A stretch of DNA of 64,000 nucleotides from Corallococcus macrosporus (GTDB lineage: Bacteria; Myxococcota; Myxococcia; Myxococcales; Myxococcaceae), in contig NZ_JAFIMU010000007.1 in the NCBI RefSeq assembly GCF_017302985.1, forward strand, positions 2,495,001 to 2,559,000, read 5' to 3'. The position numbers and the translations under genes were made by a program. Of the stretch, positions 44,869 to 52,217 are shown piece after piece. Under the pieces are notes generated by a model. It saw only the letters and a list, made by a program, of their open reading frames with translations. It ran no database searches and was not told where the DNA came from. Position 1 is the stretch's first letter; every line of letters begins with the position of its first letter.

Positions 44869-46362
44869 ATGACCTGGAACCCGCTGCGCCTCTTGGGTGT
44901 GCTCGCTGTCGCCCTGCTGTTCGTCCCCGTCGCCGCGAGCGCCGCGACGAAGCCGCAGGAGCTGGACCGGCTGCTGACGCAGTACCACCAGTTGCGCATG
45001 TTCAACGGCGCGGCGCTCGTGGCCAACGAGAAGGGCGTCATCCTCAAGAAGGCCTACGGCTCCGCCAACTTCGAATGGAACGTGCCCAACACGCCGGACA
45101 CGAAGTTCCGCATCGCGTCCGTGACGAAGCAGTTCACGGCCATGGTCATCCTCCAACTGGTCGCGGAGGGGAAGCTGAAGCTGGACGACACGCTGGTGTC
45201 GGCGCTGCCGGATTACCGCAAGGACACGGGCTCGCGCGTCACCCTCGCCCAACTGCTCAACCACACCTCCGGCATCCCCAGCTACACGGGCCATCCGGAC
45301 TTCTTCGCCAAGGTGTCGCGCAACCCCTACTCCGTCGCGGACTTCGTGAAGCAGTTCGCCAGCGGTGACCTGGAGTTCGAGCCCGGCTCGAAGTTCGCCT
45401 ACAACAACTCCGGCTACTTCCTGCTCGGCGCCATCATCGAGCGCGCCACCGGCAAGACGTACGCGCAGGCGGTGCAGGAGCGCATCTTCACGCCGCTGGG
45501 CATGAAGGACTCCGGCTACGACGTGTACGCCACCGTGCTGCCCAAGCGCGCCAGCGGCTACGAGCTGGAGCCGAAGGGCTACGTCAACGCGCCCTACCTG
45601 GACATGTCCCTGCCGTACGCCGCCGGGGCGCTGTACTCGACGGTGGAGGACCTGTACCGCTGGGACCGCGCGCTCTACGAGAACACGCTGCTGCCGGAGG
45701 CCCTCAAGCAGAAGATGTTCACGCCCGGCCTGGAGAACTACGGTTTCGGGGTCTTCATCGAGCCGCTGAAGCTGGATGACGGCAAGACGGAGCTGGCCAC
45801 CATCCACCACAGCGGCGGCATCAACGGGTTCAGCACGCGCATCTACCGCGCGCCGGCCACCAGGGAGGTGGTCATCCTCCTGGACAACACGTCGCGCGGC
45901 GACGCGCTCAAGCCGCTGGCCGCCGGCCTCTTCAGCGTGCTCCACGGCATCCCGCCCAAGGCGCCCCGGCTGGGCGTCCGCGAGGTGCTGGTCTCTGCGC
46001 TCGACAAGGGGCCCATCGCGGACACCATCGCGCGCTACCGCGAGCTGAAGGCCACGAAGGCGGACGCGTATGACTTCTCCGCCGACCAGCTCAACAGCCT
46101 GGGCTACCGGCTGCTGCGCAACGGCCGCACCGCGGACGCCCTGGAAATCTTCAAGCTCAACGTGGAGATGTTCCCGAAGGTGGGCAACGTCTACGACAGC
46201 CTGGCGGAGGCGTACCTCGCGCAGGGCGACAAGGCGCAGGCGCGGGTGAACTATCGCAAGGCCGTGGAGCTGGATCCCGCCAACAAGAACGCCGCGTCCG
46301 CGCTACAAAAGCTGGAGGCACCGGCGGGCGCGCCCGCGTCCAAGGCCGTGCACCAGGGGTGA
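44869..46362 (+). CDS. Beta-lactamase-fold serine hydrolase with TPR tail
   Basis: A 497-aa exported protein. The signal peptide ends at AASA-AT (about residue 26). A class C/DD-peptidase-like domain follows with SxxK S84-V-T-K87, YxN Y178-N-N180 and a HxG-like HHSGG at 313-317. Residues about 400-480 form two TPR-like helical hairpins (ALEIFKLNVEMFP and ARVNYRKAVELDP). Such proteins act as D,D-peptidases, esterases or beta-lactamases. The ATG at 44869 has GGGAGA six bases upstream. It lies between a PBP gene and a GST gene with gaps of 22 and 4 bp, suggesting one transcript. Confidence 0.9.
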   Translation: MTWNPLRLLGVLAVALLFVPVAASAATKPQELDRLLTQYHQLRMFNGAALVANEKGVILKKAYGSANFEWNVPNTPDTKFRIASVTKQFTAMVILQLVAEGKLKLDDTLVSALPDYRKDTGSRVTLAQLLNHTSGIPSYTGHPDFFAKVSRNPYSVADFVKQFASGDLEFEPGSKFAYNNSGYFLLGAIIERATGKTYAQAVQERIFTPLGMKDSGYDVYATVLPKRASGYELEPKGYVNAPYLDMSLPYAAGALYSTVEDLYRWDRALYENTLLPEALKQKMFTPGLENYGFGVFIEPLKLDDGKTELATIHHSGGINGFSTRIYRAPATREVVILLDNTSRGDALKPLAAGLFSVLHGIPPKAPRLGVREVLVSALDKGPIADTIARYRELKATKADAYDFSADQLNSLGYRLLRNGRTADALEIFKLNVEMFPKVGNVYDSLAEAYLAQGDKAQARVNYRKAVELDPANKNAASALQKLEAPAGAPASKAVHQG

Positions 46363-46366
46363 AGGC

Positions 46367-46939
46367 ATGAAGCTCTATTTCAACCCGCGCAGCCGCGCGG
46401 TGATTGGCAAGTGGATGCTCGACGAGGCCGGGGTCGAGTACGAAATCGTCCCCATCGACCTGGACAAGCGGGAGCAGAAGTCGCCCGAGTACCTCCAGGT
46501 GAACCCCGCCGGGAAGCTGCCCGCGCTGGTGGACGGAGAGACGCGCGTGTTCGAGAACGCGGCCCTCTGTCTCTACATCGCGGACAAGTACCCGCAGGCC
46601 CGGCTGGCGCCGAAGCTGGATGCGCCGGAGCGCGGCCGGTACCTGTCGCTGGTGGTGTACTCGACGTCGCAGTTGGAGCCGTCCATGGCGGACCACATGG
46701 CGAAGCTCCCCACGCATCCGTCGCGCGGGTGGACGGAGTACTCGCAAGCCCTGGATGCCGTGGAGCGCGAGCTGGGGGATGGCCCCTACCTCTTCGGGGA
46801 CTGGTTCACCGCCGCGGACGTGATGATCGGCTCCATGTTCATCTACCAGCGCATGCTCGGCGGTTCGACGGGACGGCCGAAGCTGGAGGCCTACGTGGAC
46901 CGGCTCCAGGCCCGCCCCAAGGGCATGAAGCTGCGCTGA
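46367..46939 (+). CDS. Glutathione S-transferase family protein
   Basis: A 190-aa two-domain GST: an N-terminal thioredoxin-like domain (about 1-78) with the cis-Pro motif GKLPAL and the glutathione-binding acidic-Asn turn FENAALCLYIADKY, then an all-helical C-terminal domain containing FTAADVMIG (N-capping box region). The first residues MKLYFNPRSRAV fit the GST strand 1 with the active Ser/Tyr position. It follows the beta-lactamase-like gene by 4 bp and ends 12 bp from the convergent LysR gene. Likely roles are detoxification or redox handling. Confidence 0.92.
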   Translation: MKLYFNPRSRAVIGKWMLDEAGVEYEIVPIDLDKREQKSPEYLQVNPAGKLPALVDGETRVFENAALCLYIADKYPQARLAPKLDAPERGRYLSLVVYSTSQLEPSMADHMAKLPTHPSRGWTEYSQALDAVERELGDGPYLFGDWFTAADVMIGSMFIYQRMLGGSTGRPKLEAYVDRLQARPKGMKLR

Positions 46940-46951
46940 ACTTCCCAAGCC

Positions 46952-47842
46952 TCAGGGCGCAGCGAAGCCCTGCGTGAGCCAGTCGATGAAGACGCGCACG
47001 CGCGGGGACAGCTGCCGGTTGCGCGGGTACATCAGGGACACGGGCGTGGGCGTCGGCGGGTACTGGGGCAGCACGGGCACCAGCGTGCCCCGCCCGAAGT
47101 CCTCCTCCAGGCGGTAGCGCGGCGCCTGGATGAGGCCCAGCCCCAGCCGCGCCGCCGCGACGAAGGTCTCCGCGCCGTTCACGCTCATGGTCGTGGGCAG
47201 CACGACGAGGCGGACCTCGCCGCCCACCGTGAACTCCAGCGGAATCAGGCTCCCCGTCGCGGACGAGCGGAAGCCCACCATGCGGTGCCCGCGCTGGAGC
47301 GCCTCGATGCTGTCCGGCACGCCGTGCCGCGCCAGGTAGGCCGGCGATGCGCACGTCACCTCCTCCAGCAGCGCCACCCTGCGGGCCACCATGTCGCTGT
47401 CCTTCAGCTCGCCCGCGCGCAGCACGCAGTCCACGCCCTCGCGCACCAGGTCCACGAACCGGTCGCCCTCGCTCATGTACAGCTCGATGCCCGGGTAGCG
47501 CTCCAGGAACTCCGGCAGCCGGGGCAGCACCACCCGGCGCGCCAGCGTCCCCTGCACCTCCACGCGCACCAGTCCCTTGGGCTGGCCTCCCGCGAACGCC
47601 GCGTCCGCCTCCTCCAGGTCCGCGAGCAGCGCCACGCAGCGCTGGTAGTACGCCTCACCGTCCAGCGTCGGGCTCACGTGGCGCGTGGTGCGCTGGAGCA
47701 GCCGCACCCCCAGCCGTCCCTCCAACTGCTTCACCGCGTCCGTCACCGACGAGCGCGGCAGCCCCAGGTCCTTCGCGGCCTGCGTGAAGCTCCGGCACTC
47801 CACGATGCGCGTGAAGGCCTTCATGGCGTCGAACCGGTCCAT
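46952..47842 (-). CDS. LysR-family transcriptional regulator
   Basis: A 296-aa LysR-type regulator. The winged HTH spans about residues 1-60 (SFTQAAKDLGLPRSSVTDAVKQLE), followed by a linker helix and a periplasmic-binding-like effector domain ending in VRVFIDWL. It is divergent from an SDR gene with a 122-bp gap. This is the classical arrangement in which LysR controls both itself and the neighbour. The intergenic gap contains a 7-bp inverted repeat, TCCGCCC (47845-47851) and GGGCGGA (47891-47897), but no convincing T-N11-A box pair. MDRFDAM at 47842 is the likely start. Confidence 0.93.
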   Translation of the reverse strand: MDRFDAMKAFTRIVECRSFTQAAKDLGLPRSSVTDAVKQLEGRLGVRLLQRTTRHVSPTLDGEAYYQRCVALLADLEEADAAFAGGQPKGLVRVEVQGTLARRVVLPRLPEFLERYPGIELYMSEGDRFVDLVREGVDCVLRAGELKDSDMVARRVALLEEVTCASPAYLARHGVPDSIEALQRGHRMVGFRSSATGSLIPLEFTVGGEVRLVVLPTTMSVNGAETFVAAARLGLGLIQAPRYRLEEDFGRGTLVPVLPQYPPTPTPVSLMYPRNRQLSPRVRVFIDWLTQGFAAP

Positions 47843-47964
47843 TGTCCGCCCTGTCGAACAGTGATGCCGGAACAAAGCCGATTATCCGAAGGGCGGAAAG
47901 GTCCATCTTGTCCTCACCCGGCGCGCCGATGACGGCGGCGGCGGACCTCCAGAGGAGAGACCCC

Positions 47965-48720
47965 ATGACGACCCCCAACTCCCAGCAGCAGCAGAAGACG
48001 GCCCTCGTGACGGGCGCCTCGCGCGGCATCGGCGCCGCGGTGGCGGAGCGGCTGGCTCGCGACGGCTTCAACGTCCTCGTCAACTACGCGGGCAACCACG
48101 ACGCGGCGCAAGCCGTGGTGCGCCGGATTGAAGCGGCCGGAGGCCGGGCCCTGGGCTTCCAGGCGGATGTCGCGGACGTCACCGCGTTCCCCCGGATGTT
48201 CGACGCGGCGGAAGCCACGTTCGGCGGCGGGGTGGACGTGCTGGTGAACAACGCCGGCATCGGGAAGTTCATCCGCTTCGCGGACTTCGACGACGCGCTG
48301 TTTGATCAGCACGTGGCCGTCAACATCAAGGGCACCTTCAACGGCCTGCGCGAAGCCGCGCGCCGCCTGCGGGACGGGGGCCGCGTCATCAACTTCTCCA
48401 CCAGCGTCATCGGCCTGCGCATGGAGAACTACGGCGTCTACTCGGCCACCAAGGCCGCCGTGGAGACGATGACCGCCGTGCTGTCCAAGGAGCTGCGCGG
48501 CCGGAGCATCACGGTCAACTGCGTGGCGCCCGGCCCCACCGCCACGGAGCTCTTCTTCCACGGCAAGTCCGAGGAGCTGGTGGAGCGCATGGCGAAGCTC
48601 AACCCGCTGGAGCGGCTGGGCACGCCGGAGGACATCGCCGCGTCCGTCGCGTTCCTCGCGGGGCCGGAGGGTGGGTGGATCAACGGACAGGTGCTGCGCG
48701 CCAATGGCGGCATGGTCTGA
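47965..48720 (+). CDS. Short-chain dehydrogenase/reductase
   Basis: A 251-aa classical SDR. The cofactor motif is TGASRGIG (about 16-23), with the structural NNAG at about 95, catalytic Ser in NFSTSVIG and YxxxK in YSATK (about 155-159), and the PG loop CVAPGPTATELF. The closing GGWINGQVLRANGG is typical of FabG-like oxidoreductases. NADP preference is suggested by the Arg after TGAS. The ATG at 47965 has AGAGGAGAGA upstream. It is probably regulated by the divergent LysR gene. Confidence 0.94.
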   Translation: MTTPNSQQQQKTALVTGASRGIGAAVAERLARDGFNVLVNYAGNHDAAQAVVRRIEAAGGRALGFQADVADVTAFPRMFDAAEATFGGGVDVLVNNAGIGKFIRFADFDDALFDQHVAVNIKGTFNGLREAARRLRDGGRVINFSTSVIGLRMENYGVYSATKAAVETMTAVLSKELRGRSITVNCVAPGPTATELFFHGKSEELVERMAKLNPLERLGTPEDIAASVAFLAGPEGGWINGQVLRANGGMV

Positions 48721-48825
48721 AGCCCGGCGCGGGGGCAGGGGAGCGGGCGTCCCACGGGGCGTGTGTCGCGGTGAAAGCCCTCACCCTGGGTGGCTCCAGA
48801 CAGAGGGCGTCCCCACCCTTGTGCC

Positions 48826-50067
48826 GTGAGCGACGCGACCTCAGGGACGAACAACGCATGGGAGGACCCCCGGCTGCGGGCGCTCGAGCAGCTGCTGGCC
48901 CTCCCCGCCGCCGAGCTGCGGCCCACGCTGGACCAGGCCGGGCAGCTCATCTCGGAAGTGCTGAACGCCGAAAAGGTGGACGTCTTCCTCATCGAGCACG
49001 GCACGCAGTGCCTTGTCGCGGTGGGCACGAGCCAGACGCCCATGGCCCGCCTGCAGAAGTCCCTGGGGCTGGACCGGCAGCCCCTGGCCAACGGCGGGCG
49101 CGCGGTCCAGGTGTATGAGACGGAGACGCCCTTCATCTCCGGCCGTGTGGAGGACGACCCGCTCGAGCTCCCCGGCATCAAGCAGCGGCTGGGGGTGCGC
49201 TCCACGCTGATGGCGCCCCTGCCCATCGGCATGGAGATGCGCGGGGTGCTGGGCGTGTCGTCCGCGCGCAACGACTTCTTCACGGACAACGACCTGCGCT
49301 TCCTCCAGGCCGCGGCGCGCTGGGTGGGCATGGTGGCCCACCGCGCGGAGCTGGTGCAGGAGCTGACGAAGCTGGCCGTGAAGCAGGCCCGCCGCAAGGC
49401 AGCGGAGGAGCTCATCACCGTGCTCGCGCACGACATGGCCAACTACCTCTTGCCGCTCCAGGCCCGCATCCAGCTCATCCACCGGCGGGCCGCGCGCAAG
49501 CAGGAGCCGGAGGACCTGCGCGACGCGGCGGGCGCGGCCGCGTCGCTGCGCTCGCTCACCCGGCTCATCAACGACCTGCTGGACGTGGGACGTCTGGACC
49601 AGGGCCTCTTCAGCCTGCGTGTCCAGCCGGTGGACCTGGCGGGGCTGGTGCGGGAGCTGGCCACCACCGCGAGCACGTCCGAGCACCCGGTGCACTTCGA
49701 GGGCCCCGAGGAGCTGGTGACCGTCGCCGACCCGGACCGCGTGCGGCAGGTGCTGGAGAACCTGGTGGCGAACGCGCTCAAGCACTCGCCGCCGGGACGG
49801 CCCGTGGACGTGAAGCTGGAGGCGCTGGCGCGGCCGGAGGGGCCGTGGGTGCGCGTGTCGGTGAGCGACCAGGGGCCGGGCATTCCCGCGGAGCTGGTGA
49901 CCACGCTCTTCGAGCGCTTCATCCGGGGCCCGGGCTCCACGGGGCTGGGCATCGGCCTGCACCTCGCGCGGCGCATCGCCGAGGCGCATGGCGGCACGCT
50001 GGAGGTGGCCCAGACGTCGTCATCCGGCACGCGCTTCGAGCTGTCGCTGCCGGTGGCGGCCGGGTAG
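48826..50067 (+). CDS. GAF-domain sensor histidine kinase
   Basis: A 413-aa soluble kinase. Residues about 20-170 form a GAF sensor domain. A short coiled linker leads to a HisKA-like segment with the phospho-acceptor in LAHDMANYLLPL (about 206), and then a HATPase domain with N-box LENLVANALKHS, G1 SDQGPGIP, the F-box-like FERFIRG and G2 GLGIGLHLA. No membrane segment or receiver domain is seen, and no response regulator is adjacent. The start is uncertain: the GTG at 48826 is chosen, while a GTG at 48790 is in frame. Confidence 0.9.
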   Translation: MSDATSGTNNAWEDPRLRALEQLLALPAAELRPTLDQAGQLISEVLNAEKVDVFLIEHGTQCLVAVGTSQTPMARLQKSLGLDRQPLANGGRAVQVYETETPFISGRVEDDPLELPGIKQRLGVRSTLMAPLPIGMEMRGVLGVSSARNDFFTDNDLRFLQAAARWVGMVAHRAELVQELTKLAVKQARRKAAEELITVLAHDMANYLLPLQARIQLIHRRAARKQEPEDLRDAAGAAASLRSLTRLINDLLDVGRLDQGLFSLRVQPVDLAGLVRELATTASTSEHPVHFEGPEELVTVADPDRVRQVLENLVANALKHSPPGRPVDVKLEALARPEGPWVRVSVSDQGPGIPAELVTTLFERFIRGPGSTGLGIGLHLARRIAEAHGGTLEVAQTSSSGTRFELSLPVAAG

Positions 50068-50313
50068 GGCCCCTCGCCGCACTGAAAAAGCATGGCGGGG
50101 GTGAGGGGAAAAAAGGGCCATTTCCGTTGAGGGGATGCAGGCGCGAAACCGGACGGCCCTCACGGCCGCCGGGCGCCCCCCTTTTTCGAGGAGCCGCTCC
50201 CATGTCGCCGTGCCCTCAAGCCCCTGGAAATTTTCACGGATTGCCCGGCTTCTCCTTGCCGTCGATGATGCGTTCGAACGACGCTCGGCGCCCTTTTCGT
50301 CAGGGGAGGCATC

Positions 50314-50859
50314 TTGGAGCTGCGACACGGCCCATCGGCGGGTGCATCCCCGGACGCCGGGCTGGAGACGCTGCGGCGTGACCTGGCGCGGGCGCTCGCG
50401 AGCGTCTGTCCCGCGTCGCTCGCGGACCGGCGGGATGACCTGCTGCAGGTCGCGATGATGCGGGTGGTGGAACTGCGCGGGCGCGACCCGGGCCGCGCGG
50501 AGCTGACCCCCGCGTACCTGTACCGGGTGGCGTACACGACGCTGATTGACGAGCTTCGCCGGCTGGGGGCGCGCAAGGAGGTGGCGCTGGAGGAGGTGGA
50601 GGAGGGGCCCCAGCAGCCGGTGGCGCCGGGGGATCCGGAGCGAGCGGCGGGGGCGTCGCAGATTGCCCGGGCCGTGCGGGACTGTCTTCAGGGGCTGGTG
50701 CAGGACCGCCGCCTCGCCGTGACGCTGCACCTGCAAGGGCACACCGTCCCGGAGGCCGCGGAGCTGCTGGGCTGGGATGCCAAGCGCACGGAGAACCTCG
50801 TCTACCGGGGGCTGAGCGCGCTGCGTGCCTGTCTCTCCTTGAAGGGAATCGAGCCGTGA
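50314..50859 (+). CDS. RNA polymerase sigma-70 family (ECF-type) factor
   Basis: A 181-aa ECF-like sigma factor. A region-2-like segment lies at about 40-90 (RRDDLLQVAMMRVVEL and LYRVAYTTLIDELRR), then an acidic linker, then a region-4 HTH at about 140-175 (TVPEAAELLGWDAKRTENLVYRGLSALR). The start codon is TTG at 50314, supported by GGGGAGG four bases upstream; no ATG or GTG in frame fits better. The stop overlaps the GTG of the next gene. It heads a four-gene unit with an anti-sigma-like protein, an exported protein and a CHAT protease. The 246-bp gap before it holds nothing I can name. Confidence 0.85.
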   Translation: MELRHGPSAGASPDAGLETLRRDLARALASVCPASLADRRDDLLQVAMMRVVELRGRDPGRAELTPAYLYRVAYTTLIDELRRLGARKEVALEEVEEGPQQPVAPGDPERAAGASQIARAVRDCLQGLVQDRRLAVTLHLQGHTVPEAAELLGWDAKRTENLVYRGLSALRACLSLKGIEP

Positions 50860-51584
50860 GCGAACGCCGCCCCGAGGATGACACCCTGGACGCCGCGAGC
50901 GTGGAGCGGCTGCGCACGGCGCTGCGTGAAGATGAAGCGCCAGGCGAGCCGGTGGACGCGGACCGCGTCTGGCTCGCGGTGACGAACGCGCTGCCGGCCG
51001 AGGAGCGCCGGGCGGTGGTGGAGAAGGTCGCGGCGGATCCCGCGTGGGCGCAGGCGTGGCGGTTGGCGAAGGCGATGTCCCAGGCGGCGGCGGAGGCGGA
51101 GCGGGCTCCAGCGGGCGCGGAGGCCCCGGCGAAGGTGGTGCCCCTGGCCGAGCGGCGCGAGCAGTCCCGGCGCGTCCGGCAGGGACGGCCCGCCTGGGCC
51201 GCGATGGCGGCGATGCTGGTGGTCCTGGTGGGCACGGTGGTGGTGCTGCGGCAGCAGCAGGCGGGGGAGGACCCGGACCGGATCCGCGGCGGCACGGCGG
51301 AGGCCATCACGTCGCGGGTGCCGGAAGCCACCGCGCTTCCGCGTGAACAGTTCGTGCTCCGCTGGAGCGGAGTGCCCCAGGCGGTGTCCTGGAGCGTGCA
51401 GGTGTCGTCGGAGGACCTGAAGGTGTTCCATCGCGCGGAGCGGCTGGCGTCGCGCGAGTACACGGTGCCAGCGGACGTGCTCGCGGAGCTGCCCTCCGGA
51501 GCGCGCGTCCTGTGGCAGGTGGAGGCGCGGCTTCCGGATGGAAGCGTCCAGCGCGGCAGCACCTTCGTGAACCGGCTGCGGTAG
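50856..51584 (+). CDS. Putative anti-sigma factor, single-pass membrane protein
   Basis: A 242-aa protein. The N-terminal cytoplasmic region (about 1-110) is helical and acidic, one transmembrane helix lies at about 113-131 (AMAAMLVVLVGTVVVL), and the extracytoplasmic part is a beta-sandwich resembling an FN3-like domain (LRWSGVPQAVSWSVQV). The GTG start overlaps the sigma-factor stop (GTGA). Gene order and topology are those of a membrane anti-sigma factor that holds the sigma factor until an envelope signal arrives. The zinc-binding anti-sigma motif HxxxCxxC is absent, so the call rests on context. Confidence 0.7.
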   Translation: MSERRPEDDTLDAASVERLRTALREDEAPGEPVDADRVWLAVTNALPAEERRAVVEKVAADPAWAQAWRLAKAMSQAAAEAERAPAGAEAPAKVVPLAERREQSRRVRQGRPAWAAMAAMLVVLVGTVVVLRQQQAGEDPDRIRGGTAEAITSRVPEATALPREQFVLRWSGVPQAVSWSVQVSSEDLKVFHRAERLASREYTVPADVLAELPSGARVLWQVEARLPDGSVQRGSTFVNRLR

Positions 51585-51694
51585 GCGCGGCGCCGTCCGC
51601 GTCAGGTCCTCCATTCCTTGGCGGTGAACCGCGTGCGAAGCCGCACGCGTCGATGTGGGTCCACGCAATGACAAGACAAGCAGAGGGGGATGCC

Positions 51695-52213
51695 ATGAAG
51701 ACAATCCAGATGGGCAGGCACTGCGTTCGCGCGCTGGCGGTGATGGCGCTGCTGTGGGGCGTCTCGGCCGCGGCGCAGCCCGCGCCCACGCAGCCCACGG
51801 TGGTCCTGACCACGAAGGCGCTGACGGGAGCCGCGCTGGACACGGTGGTGGCCTCCGTGGTGGACGCGGGCGTCCTGACGACGGTGTCCACGGTGCCCAT
51901 GACCCTGCGCATCGTGGACGACGCGGGGGGCGTGCTCGCCAGCGTCACGGGCACCGTGAGCGCGACGGTGCCGCTGCGGGTGAGCGTGACGGCTCCCTCG
52001 GCCGGCGGGGTGCGCGCGCAGCTCGTCCTGCCGCCGGGTGCCGGGACGTTGTCCGCCGGCGTGCTGGTCATCGAGCGGGAGGGGACGGGTGAACCGCCTC
52101 CGCCCCCCACGCGGACCGTCTGTGAGATTCCCCAGCAGGTCAGCAGGGATCCCGGCACGGGCACGGGAGATCCTGTCACCGTCTGGGCATGCAAGGTGGA
52201 GGTCCTGCGCTGA
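51695..52213 (+). CDS. Small exported protein of the sigma/CHAT operon
   Basis: A 172-aa protein. The signal peptide ends at SAAA-QP (about residue 27). The mature part is a Val/Thr/Ala-rich beta domain followed by a Pro-rich stretch and a C-terminal segment with two cysteines (TVCEIPQ and VWACKVEVL) that may form a disulfide. I do not recognise a family. The ATG at 51695 was chosen because it starts the signal peptide, and a GAGGGGG run precedes it. It lies between the anti-sigma-like and CHAT genes and shares their direction. Confidence 0.75.
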   Translation: MKTIQMGRHCVRALAVMALLWGVSAAAQPAPTQPTVVLTTKALTGAALDTVVASVVDAGVLTTVSTVPMTLRIVDDAGGVLASVTGTVSATVPLRVSVTAPSAGGVRAQLVLPPGAGTLSAGVLVIEREGTGEPPPPPTRTVCEIPQQVSRDPGTGTGDPVTVWACKVEVLR

Positions 52214-52217
52214 CGTG

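Noticed and set aside
47843-47964. Clear LysR T-N11-A operator
   Set aside because: Only a 7-bp inverted repeat with wide spacing was found; no pair of boxes fits the usual LysR layout well enough to call.
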